Counted from the first letter of the stretch, positions 1-6,644 are shown. The stretch is 7,840 bases of DNA from Candidatus Iainarchaeum sp. (GCA_017608725.1 JAFCFG010000038.1:1-7840); one strand, 5' to 3'. Made by a program: numbers and translations. Notes: a model not told the origin generated them from the sequence alone.

Positions 1-656
1 ACTTTTTCACCAGTGCCCACTACATCAGAAGTAGAATAGGATTGCTTAATAGTGCCAGTGCCATAACCAACTAGGCCGCCAACTTTCGTTGTTCCAGTTA
101 CAGTTCCGGCTGAATAAGATTTGATAATAATCCCGGAATTTGTTCCAACCAGGCCGCCGGTGTTAGATCCTGCAGCAACATCCCCCTCAAATGAAGAATC
201 AGAAACAGTTCCATAATTTACGCCGACAAGGCCGCCTGTTGACGAACTGGTGCCAATTATGGTTGCATCTCTCAAATGGACGTTTTTTATCGTGCCATTC
301 ACAGTAGCAAATAGGCCAATTTTAGTATTAGGATGCTCTGAGCTGATGTAAAGATTGCTTATTGTATGGCCTTTTCCATCAAAAGTTTTGTCAAAACCAT
401 TTAAAGCACCCTCTCCAATGGGATGAAATCCCTCACAAACAAATTCTCCACAGCCATCAAACCAGCTCCCCCAAGAGCGGCTTGCAGAACAGTCAATATC
501 GTTAGTTAAATAATAGCTATTATCAAGAGTGCCATTTATTGCAGCCAGATGCAGAGCATGCAATTCATCACAGTTGCTAATAGCAGTAGCAGCACTTGCC
601 AGAGCAGCAAGCAGCAGGCAAACTAAGATTGCGCAGGGTAAACGAAGTTTCCTCAT
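1..656 (-). CDS. Secreted GLUG-motif repeat protein, N-terminal part (continues beyond left edge)
   Basis: The frame is open from the ATG at 656-654 to the window edge, giving 218 complete residues; the C-terminus lies outside. Residues 1-23 form a signal peptide (basic MRKLR start, hydrophobic core, Ala/Ser-rich cleavage zone). Residues 46-103 contain the usual lead-in of GLUG proteins: YYLTNDIDC, FHPIG, and TFDGKGHTISNLYI. A degenerate first repeat (IGLFATVNGTIKNV, about 113-126) is followed by three clear repeats with GGLVG at residues 141, 167 and 193, an exact 26-residue period. Such repeats are predicted to build a beta-helix or beta-solenoid on secreted and surface proteins, some adhesive; the substrate here cannot be told. 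Cysteines at 29, 56, 69 and 74 may form disulfides outside the cell. The start is supported by a TATA-like box 25-34 nt upstream and no competing ATG giving a better signal peptide. Family assignment is confident; an adhesive role is inference. Confidence 0.85.
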   Translation of the reverse strand, partial: MRKLRLPCAILVCLLLAALASAATAISNCDELHALHLAAINGTLDNSYYLTNDIDCSASRSWGSWFDGCGEFVCEGFHPIGEGALNGFDKTFDGKGHTISNLYISSEHPNTKIGLFATVNGTIKNVHLRDATIIGTSSSTGGLVGVNYGTVSDSSFEGDVAAGSNTGGLVGTNSGIIIKSYSAGTVTGTTKVGGLVGYGTGTIKQSYSTSDVVGTGEK

Positions 657-680
657 CAAACAACATTAAGAGAAAGTAGA

Positions 681-690
681 ATAAATAGTT
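681..690 (-). promoter_or_regulatory. TATA-like box for the GLUG-repeat gene
   Basis: On the minus strand the sequence reads AACTATTTAT, 25-34 nt upstream of the ATG at 656. Archaeal TATA boxes are centred about 26-27 nt before the transcription start, so the transcript would begin at or next to the start codon. No Shine-Dalgarno-like sequence precedes the ATG, which fits a leaderless mRNA. Prediction from position and composition only. Confidence 0.5.
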
Positions 691-695
691 TCCTG

Positions 696-797
696 TTTTG
701 GAAAGTTGAGCTGTTTCACTGGCTTGTTTTCTTTTTCCAGGGGCTTCCAAATACTTTCTTTTTCCAGGGCTTTTTTGGAAAGTTGGGCTGTTTCACT
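696..797. repeat. Two nested direct-repeat pairs in the 3' flank of the large envelope-protein gene
   Basis: Repeat R1 is 25 bp and occurs at 696-720 and 773-797 with 24 of 25 bases identical (G/A difference at 709 versus 786). Between the two copies lies repeat R2, the 15-bp pyrimidine stretch TTTCTTTTTCCAGGG at 728-742 and 755-769, 27 bp apart. All copies are in the same orientation, giving the order R1-R2-R2-R1. The right R1 copy ends on the first base of the stop triplet (797-799) of the neighbouring gene. There is no transposase and no long terminal inverted repeat, so a local tandem duplication or slippage is more likely than a mobile element. Function unknown. Confidence 0.8.
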
Positions 798-3700
798 TAC
801 CAGTTCCTTGCAATTCTTTTAACGAGCTCTTTTCTTTGCCTGGCCTGCTTTTCCTTTTTCTTTCTCACGAAAAGGACAAGGCCTGTTCCAATTGCAACTG
901 GCCAAATGAAAGCAGGCAGGGAAAGGCCGGCTGCTGGAGAGGGCAGAGCCATTAGTGAAGCCGCGTTTTTGCTCAAGGCGATTGCACTGAGAAAGCTCCT
1001 TTCGTCAAGTGCCTGCTTGGCTTTTTTCAAAGCCTGCTCTGCCTCACTGCTGTAAGGGCTTTGGTTGAATAATTCCACTGCTGAATTGAACGCAGCAAAG
1101 GCATCCTCCTTTATTGCACTAATCCCCCCTGAAAGCCGGGAATTGATTTGCTCTGCTTCTGCAAGCAATTCATCAATGTTGCGTTTGGAGCTGCCTGACC
1201 TGAGCTTGTTCAACTTCAGCCTAAGCCTGTTTAACTCGGCCTCTGTAAAAGGAGGAATGTATTTTGCCGAAATCAGCTCCTGCTCTGTTACATTGGAGAA
1301 AATCCCGTTAAGTTCTTTGAGCTTTTCCTCAGCAGAGGCAATTGTTTCCTGCAGCTGCTCCAATTTTTGGCCGGGGTTTTCTGGCAGCTCGGTTGGGCTG
1401 TTTTCTGCTGGGTCTGGCCCAAGCAAAAAGGCCGTATTGGGCGTTTGCTGGTTTGCAACAATTCTGAGGAAGAGGTGCAGGCCCTGCTGCAATGGAAGCA
1501 GCTCAGGCAATGTAAATGCAATTTTCTTGTTGGGCAGGAGTGAAAATTTTAACTTTTTTGCCTGGCTATCAACTAATTCAATGCCTACTGTGGCTTTTTC
1601 ATTCAATTGAACTGGGAGGGAAAAATCAATGCTTTTTAGGGAAAGGGGCAGCCTATTGCTTAAGGCAATTTCATAAATATACATAACGGTGTTTTTGTCC
1701 AGGTTTAGCTTCTCCAGCAAAGTGCTTCTTGTGCTGACTGGTTCTGGAACAGAGAATTGAATGGTTGCAATGCTTTCTTTGGAACAGTTTGTTAGGCTGA
1801 ATGAAAGAGTGCTGCCCTGTCTGGTGAAAGGCAGGCTTTGGCCATTGCTTCTGAGCTGGATGCTCTGGAAAAGCAGGTTGTTTGAATCAATCAGTGTTGT
1901 CCTCAGCTGAACTGAGGGCAGGGCATGTTTGCATTGCACTTTAATTGTTTTCCGGAAAAGGGCCTTTTCGTTGCTTGCGGAGAGAATGGCAAGGCCCTCT
2001 CTTACTGAAACGATGTTGGCAGTTGAGAATTCAGCCAGGGTTTCGCTTCTGGGCAGGCTGTTTAGGTCAAGCAGCAATTTGCGCGAATTGCTTCTAATGC
2101 CAAGCACGTTGGGCGTTGCATTCAGCAGGCTGCCAACACTGTTGCTGAAGGGAATTTCCAGGGCCAGGGGCTTTTTTATTGGCCTGAATGGGTTACTGAC
2201 CCTGAGGGAAACAACCTCCACAGGATTTGGCCCAGGCAGCTGTTCAATTGAGAGAACATAATTTCTTTCGGCAAAGGAAATTATTGCATTGGTCGTTGCT
2301 TCCTCCAATTCAAAAACAAATTCTTGCAAGCCCTGCTGCAATTCGGATAAAACAGGCAGGGCCTTGTCCAAGAGCAGGGCGTTATCCGAAAAGAAGCTGC
2401 TGAAATTGTTAAACCGAATTCTGAAGCTGTTGAGTTCAGAGTTGCTTGCAATGCTGCTGTCCCTTGCATTGATTAGGCCAAATGCTTCAAGCAGGCCAGA
2501 GGCAGTAGCGAAATCTTGTTCAATTGCCTTAATCAAACCATGCTTCCTTAGAAAGGATTCAAGGTCTTGGCTTAGGCTAGAGCAGAGCCTTTTAACTTGG
2601 GCAAGGTCCTGGTATGGCTTTTCAATGCTCTGCAATTGATGAAAGCGCAGGGTAAAATCACTTAAATCAATTTGGTTTGGGAAATCAAAAACTGTTTTCA
2701 GAAAGGAAAGGCATTGCTCTAAATCCAGTTTTTCCTGCAGCCGGTATTCTTGGTAATCCTGCAAGGACAAGGAAAAGCGGTTGAATTCAACTACTGCGGA
2801 CTTGCAGTAAAGCAGCTTTTGCTCTGTCTCAATTGCATTCTTGAACTGTTTTAGTTTGAATGCAGTCCTTGCCCTGAGGTCAGCAGTTTGAACAAGGTAT
2901 TCCTTGGGCAGGGCTGCAGCTGCGAGCTTTTCCTCAATCAGCGCAATTCTTTCATTGCACAAAACAAGCAGGCCGCTCACTGCTTCGCTGCTCAGATAAT
3001 TCAGGTTCTCTTGCAGCAAATCAGCTTCGTTATTCAATTCCTTTAAAGCAAAGGTTTTTTTTCCAATGGTTAGTTTGCCGAGAAAATCCTGCTGCTGCAA
3101 TTCAGTGAATTCAGCTCTCAACCGAGAAAGCTCTTCCCTGCCCTTCTGGCTCAGCTGGCTTAAGTCCTGAATGCTGTACTTCTGGGCAGCAATTCCCCTG
3201 TTTTGACCGAGCTCTGCATACAATTCCGGGAAAAAGTTTTCATCAAAAGAGGCATAGTGCTTTGAAAGCAAGCTGTTTAGATAGCGCTCTGATGCAGCCA
3301 GCTTAGTGTCAAGCTGCTTCTCCAATAGCTTGTTTCTCTCTAGCAATTCCATTCTGTGCCTTGCACTGCTTTGCATTAGCTGGGAGAAGCGCTGCAAAGC
3401 ACTGTTGTTTTCGCCCATGAATTGGTTGTAGCTCTGCAGGAATTGGAAGGAGGGAAAGCCCTGCAATCTGTCCAAGGCCTCTGATACCTTGATATAGTCG
3501 TTGAAATAAACAATGAATGCTGGCAGAACATCGCCCAAAAAGGGAATGGGGAATGCCCTCTTTGCATAGGATGCAACCTGTTCCTTGTGGTTTTGAAGCA
3601 GGTCAAAGACAGTAACCTCGTTGACCAACCGCACTTCAAAGCCGGTTCTCTCTGCTAGCTGCTGGAAGGCAAGGACCTCATTCAAATAGAAACAGGCATA

Positions 3701-4258
3701 TGTGCTGCTGCTGCAGCTATTGCCGGAAGCGAGGTCATTCAGGTTGTTGTTAAGCAAGACAAAGTCACTGAATAAGGGCTCTTCTTTGGCAAGGTTTATA
3801 TCCTGTTCCTGCAGGTTAGCGCTTTCAAGCAACAGGATTGTGAAGCTTCTTTTGTTTGCCTTATCACTGAACTCAAATGCCTTGTACAGGTTGTGCATCA
3901 GCATGTTGAGCTCGCCAGACAGGGAGGAAAGGCCCTTTTCCCCGTTGCAGATTGAATGAACCTCAGAAATGTTATTCTTTGCCCTGTTAAAGTAAAGCCA
4001 GCTCAAAGCAACATCGTTCTTGTAGTAATACAGTTCGCTTTGGACAGCCGGGCTGAAAACCGCGCTGTTGAAATTGAACAAGCGCTGTTCAAGCAAGGAG
4101 AAGCATTGCTCTTCTGTTTCACAATTTGGAACAAAGGCATAGCTTCGCTCTGTAAGGTCCAAACATAGAAGCCTGTTTTCAATGCTCATCTTTTGGGTGC
4201 AGCCACTGAACAGTAGGAGCAAGCAAATGGCAGCAAGCAAACCAACAGCCTTTATCAT
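797..4258 (-). CDS. Large envelope protein of unknown function: lipobox signal peptide, coiled coils, beta-rich region, C-terminal membrane anchor
   Basis: I do not recognise this 1153-residue protein as a named family. Residues 1-20 form a signal peptide ending in a lipobox-like LFSGC, with Cys20 the candidate lipidated residue. Residues about 21-665 look almost wholly helical, with charged coiled-coil stretches (for example 296-330, 365-390, 405-445). Cysteines at 32, 46, 52, 104, 182 and 189 near the N-terminus could form disulfides. Residues about 665-940 alternate polar and hydrophobic residues with motifs such as LRVSNPFRP and ALEIPFS, suggesting one or two beta-sandwich (Ig-like) domains. 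A Pro-rich linker (946-963) leads to a second helical region (964-1100), a membrane helix (about 1111-1131) and a basic cytoplasmic tail (RKKKEKQARQRK). Most of the chain should lie outside the cell, possibly held at both ends. I chose the ATG at 4258 rather than a TTG at 4267 because a TATA-like box lies 24-33 nt upstream of the ATG. Possible roles are cell-surface scaffold or spacer; that is inference. Confidence 0.85.
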   Translation of the reverse strand: MIKAVGLLAAICLLLLFSGCTQKMSIENRLLCLDLTERSYAFVPNCETEEQCFSLLEQRLFNFNSAVFSPAVQSELYYYKNDVALSWLYFNRAKNNISEVHSICNGEKGLSSLSGELNMLMHNLYKAFEFSDKANKRSFTILLLESANLQEQDINLAKEEPLFSDFVLLNNNLNDLASGNSCSSSTYACFYLNEVLAFQQLAERTGFEVRLVNEVTVFDLLQNHKEQVASYAKRAFPIPFLGDVLPAFIVYFNDYIKVSEALDRLQGFPSFQFLQSYNQFMGENNSALQRFSQLMQSSARHRMELLERNKLLEKQLDTKLAASERYLNSLLSKHYASFDENFFPELYAELGQNRGIAAQKYSIQDLSQLSQKGREELSRLRAEFTELQQQDFLGKLTIGKKTFALKELNNEADLLQENLNYLSSEAVSGLLVLCNERIALIEEKLAAAALPKEYLVQTADLRARTAFKLKQFKNAIETEQKLLYCKSAVVEFNRFSLSLQDYQEYRLQEKLDLEQCLSFLKTVFDFPNQIDLSDFTLRFHQLQSIEKPYQDLAQVKRLCSSLSQDLESFLRKHGLIKAIEQDFATASGLLEAFGLINARDSSIASNSELNSFRIRFNNFSSFFSDNALLLDKALPVLSELQQGLQEFVFELEEATTNAIISFAERNYVLSIEQLPGPNPVEVVSLRVSNPFRPIKKPLALEIPFSNSVGSLLNATPNVLGIRSNSRKLLLDLNSLPRSETLAEFSTANIVSVREGLAILSASNEKALFRKTIKVQCKHALPSVQLRTTLIDSNNLLFQSIQLRSNGQSLPFTRQGSTLSFSLTNCSKESIATIQFSVPEPVSTRSTLLEKLNLDKNTVMYIYEIALSNRLPLSLKSIDFSLPVQLNEKATVGIELVDSQAKKLKFSLLPNKKIAFTLPELLPLQQGLHLFLRIVANQQTPNTAFLLGPDPAENSPTELPENPGQKLEQLQETIASAEEKLKELNGIFSNVTEQELISAKYIPPFTEAELNRLRLKLNKLRSGSSKRNIDELLAEAEQINSRLSGGISAIKEDAFAAFNSAVELFNQSPYSSEAEQALKKAKQALDERSFLSAIALSKNAASLMALPSPAAGLSLPAFIWPVAIGTGLVLFVRKKKEKQARQRKELVKRIARNW

Positions 4259-4280
4259 TAGAAACAAGCCGGCCTGAAAA

Positions 4281-4290
4281 GATTTTTAAA
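4281..4290 (-). promoter_or_regulatory. TATA-like box for the large envelope-protein gene
   Basis: The minus strand reads TTTAAAAATC, 23-32 nt upstream of the ATG at 4258. Transcription would start at about the ATG, which would leave the alternative TTG codon at 4267-4265 outside the message. This is the main reason for preferring the ATG. No Shine-Dalgarno site is visible. Prediction only. Confidence 0.55.
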
Positions 4291-4379
4291 TCAGGGCAGA
4301 AATTCGGCGAAGAACGAAAAAAAATGCAGAAAGCACTATAAGAAAACAAATGGATTGAACGTTGTTGCGGGGACAAACG

Positions 4380-4387
4380 CTTTAAAG
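4380..4387 (+). promoter_or_regulatory. TATA-like box for the AMMECR1-domain gene
   Basis: The sequence CTTTAAAG is centred about 35 nt before the ATG at 4419, predicting a start of transcription near 4410 and a leader of under 10 nt. The same TTTAAAG core occurs before the TYW1 gene and the NFACT gene. A second candidate, ACTATAAG at 4336-4343, would give a leader of about 55 nt containing a small hairpin (4360-4379). I cannot choose between them with certainty; the closer box fits the rest of the window better. Confidence 0.4.
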
Positions 4388-4418
4388 ATGTTAAGGGAAA
4401 TAATTATTTAGATTGGAA

Positions 4419-5018
4419 ATGGGCAGTGAATTTTCGGTTGAGGACGCAAAGAAGCTGATTAAGCTCGCCAGGAAGAGCATCAGCTACTTTTCCGCTGCAA
4501 ACAAGCTGCTTGAAGAGCCCTGCAAGGAAGGAAAGTTTTTGGAAAAAAGAGGCTTGTTTGTTACACTGCGCAGCTTTCCAGAAAAAGAGCTGAGGGGGTG
4601 CATTGGCTTTCCCTATCCGCTTAAGCCATTGTGGAATGCAGTAATTGAGGCAGCAGTTGAGGCAGCTTTCCACGACCCGAGGTTTCCGGCCCTGCGGGTA
4701 AGCGAGTTTGAGAATGTTGTGCTTGAGATAAGCATTCTTACTATGCCGCAGGAAATAGAGGGGGAAAAGGGCAAAATAGTTGGAAAAATCGGGGTTGAAA
4801 AAGACGGCTTGATTGTGAAAAGGAATCTTAGGTCAGGGCTTTTGCTGCCCCAGGTCGCAACAGAGCAAGGCTGGGATGCTGAAACATTTTTGGAGCAGTG
4901 CTGTTTGAAGGCTGGCCTGCCGGCCCAAAGCTGGAAGCTTAAGGGAACGGACATATTTAAGTTTCAAGCCCGGGTTTTTTCAGAGAAAGCCCCAAATGGA
5001 GAGGTTGAAGAAAACTGA
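4419..5018 (+). CDS. AMMECR1-domain protein
   Basis: The 199-residue protein is a full-length, single-domain AMMECR1 family member. The signature LRGCIGF lies at residues 58-64. Other family hallmarks are PLWNAVIEAAVEAAFHDPRFP (split here as 71-77 and 78-90), the VLEISILT strand (101-108), KIGVEKDGLIV (123-133), GLLLPQVA (140-147), GWD (151-153) and CLKAGLP (162-168). The family is conserved from archaea to humans; its biochemical role is not settled, although the invariant RGCIG loop suggests a catalytic or binding site. In many archaea it is encoded near or fused to Memo and a radical SAM protein; neither is beside it here, as the nearby radical SAM gene is TYW1. A TTG at 4413 would add only two residues; I chose the ATG. 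The gene is transcribed away from the large envelope-protein gene and ends one base from the converging small membrane-protein gene. Probably cytoplasmic: no signal peptide or membrane segment. Confidence 0.93.
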   Translation: MGSEFSVEDAKKLIKLARKSISYFSAANKLLEEPCKEGKFLEKRGLFVTLRSFPEKELRGCIGFPYPLKPLWNAVIEAAVEAAFHDPRFPALRVSEFENVVLEISILTMPQEIEGEKGKIVGKIGVEKDGLIVKRNLRSGLLLPQVATEQGWDAETFLEQCCLKAGLPAQSWKLKGTDIFKFQARVFSEKAPNGEVEEN

Positions 5019-5019
5019 A

Positions 5020-5298
5020 TTACCGGGCTTGGCACTCGTTTAACTGGAATTCGCAGGCCCTTCTCAAGTTTTCGCATTCCGCAAACCGGTCATTCAGAAG
5101 CTCCTTCTGGTTCAGACACCGGCTATACTTCTCTGCAACGGTTTCACCATACAAGGGCTCAAGGAAGTAATGCTGGAATGCCGCGCCGGCAGCAAAAATA
5201 AATATGATTGCGAAGATTATTAGGATTCTCCTCCTGGTGAAAAAGCCCTTGCCCTTCCTCCTTTTCTTCGGTGCTTCATCATTTTCTTCCTCAGCCAT
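5020..5298 (-). CDS. Small single-pass membrane protein with heptad-spaced cysteines (unknown function)
   Basis: The 92-residue product has an acidic N-terminus (AEEENDEAP), a very basic stretch (KKRRKGKGFFTRRR, 11-24), one hydrophobic helix (about 25-46) and a charged helical C-terminus (47-92). By the positive-inside rule the N-terminus is cytoplasmic and the C-terminus outside. Cysteines at 61, 75, 82 and 89 are separated by 14, 7 and 7, with Leu68 filling the missing heptad place. They therefore fall on one face of a helix, which could zip two or more copies together through disulfides. I recognise no family. The gene begins 6 nt after the TYW1 stop codon on the same strand, so the two are probably co-transcribed and translationally coupled. 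A TTG at 5304 in frame would add two residues; the ATG at 5298 is preferred. The stop lies one base from that of the opposing AMMECR1 gene. Confidence 0.8.
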   Translation of the reverse strand: MAEEENDEAPKKRRKGKGFFTRRRILIIFAIIFIFAAGAAFQHYFLEPLYGETVAEKYSRCLNQKELLNDRFAECENLRRACEFQLNECQAR

Positions 5299-5304
5299 AA
5301 ACAA

Positions 5305-6252
5305 TCAACTGCCTATCTTCAAATTGCTCTTTTTCTTGCTCAAAAGCACTACCCTGCTTGGCTTGCTTTCGTCCACTAGATTATAGTTCAAATGCTTATT
5401 AATTTTTTCGGCAAACTGCCTTACCTCGCTGTGCAGGGGCATGTTCTCTATTTTAAGGCGTTTTCTGCTATAACCAACAAACATATAGGCCTTGATTTCA
5501 AGAAAATCCGGCTCGGCCCTTTGAATGAGGGAAGCAAATTCCCTCTCGTTGGACATGTTCTTGCCCTTGATTGCAGTAATGCGAATTGTCCTCCTTGTCT
5601 TGAGGGATGGAAGCAAGGCAAGGGTTTCATTCAACAGGGCCCAGCTGTTTTTGAATATGGGTGCATTAATCTCTTTGTGCATCTCTTGGTTTGGCGCTTC
5701 AAGGGAAACATACAATTGGGTTGGCATATGCATTTCGGAAAGGACCTTTGGATGAAGGCCATTTGAAACAAGGAATGTTGTGAATTGCCTTTTGTGAAAT
5801 TCCTGAATCAAATCAGAGATTTTTGGGTAGAGAGTGGGCTCACCGCTCAGAGAAATTGCGGCATTGTTTGGGTTGTTTGCTTCCTGCAATTTTTTTTTGC
5901 CGATTTTTTCCCTGAATTCTCCATAACCAGAGAGAAGGCCCCTTTGCTGTTTGATTGCTTCCTCAATTATTTCCTCCGGCGAGTCAAATTGCTTTGGAAA
6001 TTTGGGGAATGTTGTTAGGGGCCTCCAGCAGAAGGTGCAGTTCTGGTCGCAGAAGGCAACTGTTGGAGTAAACTGCAGGCATCTGTATGATTGAATGCCG
6101 TAGAAGCGTTGCTTGTAACAGGGCTTGTTTCTGTAGATTGCTGATTTGGTCCAGTGGCAGAGCTTGACTGCGCTGTGTCCAAACAGCTTGTACTGCTGTC
6201 TCTTGAACATTGTGATTAATTCTTTGTTGAAATATTCATTTGGATTGTGCAT
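5305..6252 (-). CDS. taw1: tRNA 4-demethylwyosine synthase (TYW1/Taw1), radical SAM
   Basis: This 315-residue enzyme joins two carbons from pyruvate to N1-methylguanosine at position 37 of tRNA-Phe, giving 4-demethylwyosine, the tricyclic precursor of wyosine bases. The radical SAM motif CxxxCxxC is Cys68, Cys72 and Cys75 (FCDQNCTFCWR). The second iron-sulfur cluster of the archaeal enzymes is represented by Cys32 (CHWTK), Cys45 (CYKQRFYG) and Cys58 (YRCLQ), with the family's 13/13 spacing. Other hallmarks are SLSGEPTLYP (134-143), FLVSNG (160-165) and YVSLEAP (181-187). The length fits archaeal TYW1, which lacks the flavodoxin domain of eukaryotic enzymes. The frame stays open to 6603, but that part is unlike the family and overlaps the opposing PRC-barrel gene. 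I start at the ATG at 6252, which has a TATA-like box 24-32 nt upstream and leaves a short normal lead-in before CHWTK. The next gene follows after 6 nt. Cytoplasmic. Confidence 0.96.
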   Translation of the reverse strand: MHNPNEYFNKELITMFKRQQYKLFGHSAVKLCHWTKSAIYRNKPCYKQRFYGIQSYRCLQFTPTVAFCDQNCTFCWRPLTTFPKFPKQFDSPEEIIEEAIKQQRGLLSGYGEFREKIGKKKLQEANNPNNAAISLSGEPTLYPKISDLIQEFHKRQFTTFLVSNGLHPKVLSEMHMPTQLYVSLEAPNQEMHKEINAPIFKNSWALLNETLALLPSLKTRRTIRITAIKGKNMSNEREFASLIQRAEPDFLEIKAYMFVGYSRKRLKIENMPLHSEVRQFAEKINKHLNYNLVDESKPSRVVLLSKKKSNLKIGS

Positions 6253-6275
6253 AAGGGAAGAAAGAAGGGGAAATT

Positions 6276-6284
6276 CTTTAAAAA
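6276..6284 (-). promoter_or_regulatory. TATA-like box for the TYW1 / small membrane-protein unit
   Basis: The minus strand reads TTTTTAAAG, preceded by AACCGG, 24-32 nt upstream of the ATG at 6252. This predicts a leaderless transcript starting at the ATG. It lies between two divergent genes, about 40 bp from the box serving the PRC-barrel gene. Prediction from position and composition. Confidence 0.6.
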
Positions 6285-6318
6285 CCGGTTTATGTAGAAG
6301 CGTCAAAAAATGGAAACA

Positions 6319-6326
6319 TTTATAAA
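6319..6326 (+). promoter_or_regulatory. TATA box for the PRC-barrel gene
   Basis: TTTATAAA is the best match to the archaeal TATA consensus in this window, with A-rich sequence (GGAAACA) just upstream as expected for a BRE. It predicts transcription from about 6349, leaving a leader of about 25 nt that contains the Shine-Dalgarno site. The gene therefore differs from its leaderless neighbours. Confidence 0.6.
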
Positions 6327-6357
6327 CAAGTTTGCAGTTTTTTATTTTACCCAACAA

Positions 6358-6366
6358 GGAAGGTGG
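6358..6366 (+). promoter_or_regulatory. Shine-Dalgarno site of the PRC-barrel gene; decides a GTG start
   Basis: GGAAGGTGG sits 7 nt before the GTG at 6374 and closely matches the anti-Shine-Dalgarno sequence GGAGGTGA. The in-frame upstream start at 6332 would place this site inside the coding region and lies upstream of the predicted transcription start, so the GTG is preferred. This is the only convincing ribosome binding site in the window. Confidence 0.7.
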
Positions 6367-6373
6367 AAAAAAA

Positions 6374-6637
6374 GTGTACAAGTACACTATTGCAAGGCAG
6401 CTTGCCACAAAAAAGGTTATAACAAACAGAGGCGAAGAAGTGGGAAAGTTGAGTGATTTGCTTGTAAACGAGCAGACAGGTGAGATAGAGCACCTGATGG
6501 TTGAACTGGATAGAGACAGCAAATTCCTGAAAAAGCTAAACCCGAAGGAAAGGGTTGTGCAGATTCCATACAGTGCAGTAACAGCTGTAAGCGATGTATT
6601 CATCGTGGATGAGAGAGAGATTCCAACAGGGCAGTAG
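6374..6637 (+). CDS. PRC-barrel domain protein
   Basis: The 87-residue protein is a single PRC-barrel domain, a small beta-barrel related to the photosynthetic reaction centre H-subunit and to RimM. The typical pattern is clear: ARQLATKKVITNRGEEVGKLSDLLVNE (split as 7-19 and 20-33), then TGEIEHLMVEL (35-45), VVQIPYSAVTAVSD (61-74) and FIVDE (76-80). Stand-alone archaeal PRC-barrel proteins are common and mostly uncharacterised; proposed roles are protein or RNA binding and adaptor functions. No membrane segment or catalytic motif is present, so it should be cytoplasmic. The GTG start is fixed by the Shine-Dalgarno site and agrees with the usual beginning of the domain. The gene has its own promoter, diverges from TYW1 and ends 19 bp before the end of the opposing NFACT gene. 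A link to either neighbour is not shown by the sequence. Confidence 0.9.
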   Translation: MYKYTIARQLATKKVITNRGEEVGKLSDLLVNEQTGEIEHLMVELDRDSKFLKKLNPKERVVQIPYSAVTAVSDVFIVDEREIPTGQ

Positions 6638-6644
6638 AAAAAAA
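6638..6644 (-). terminator. U-tract terminator for the NFACT gene
   Basis: Seven A residues on the plus strand give a run of seven U in the minus-strand transcript, beginning 12 nt after the NFACT stop codon. Archaeal RNA polymerase terminates at such U runs without needing a hairpin. The tract fills the 19-bp gap between two convergent genes. Confidence 0.5.

Noticed and set aside
696..797. Insertion-sequence remnant or CRISPR-like array
   Set aside because: The repeats are only two copies each, are in direct orientation with unequal spacing, and there is no transposase, long inverted terminal repeat or Cas gene.
1465..2345. Internal duplication in the large protein suggested by LSELQQGLQEF (636-646) and LLPLQQGLHLF (920-930)
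   Set aside because: The similarity covers about ten residues, and one copy lies in a helical region while the other lies at the end of the beta-rich region, so chance or codon bias explains it better.
1065..2639. Plus-strand open frames opposite the large envelope-protein gene
   Set aside because: They are antisense shadows of a minus-strand gene rich in Leu, Gln and Glu codons, show no family motifs or promoters, and are broken by short frames.
4419..6252. An AMMECR1-Memo-radical SAM cluster
   Set aside because: No Memo gene is present and the radical SAM protein has all the TYW1 cysteines and motifs, so the closeness of an AMMECR1 gene and a radical SAM gene is probably coincidental.
6253..6603. 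N-terminal extension of the TYW1 reading frame by 117 residues
   Set aside because: The extension resembles no TYW1 lead-in, overlaps the well-supported PRC-barrel gene on the other strand, and lies upstream of a good TATA-like box for the ATG at 6252.
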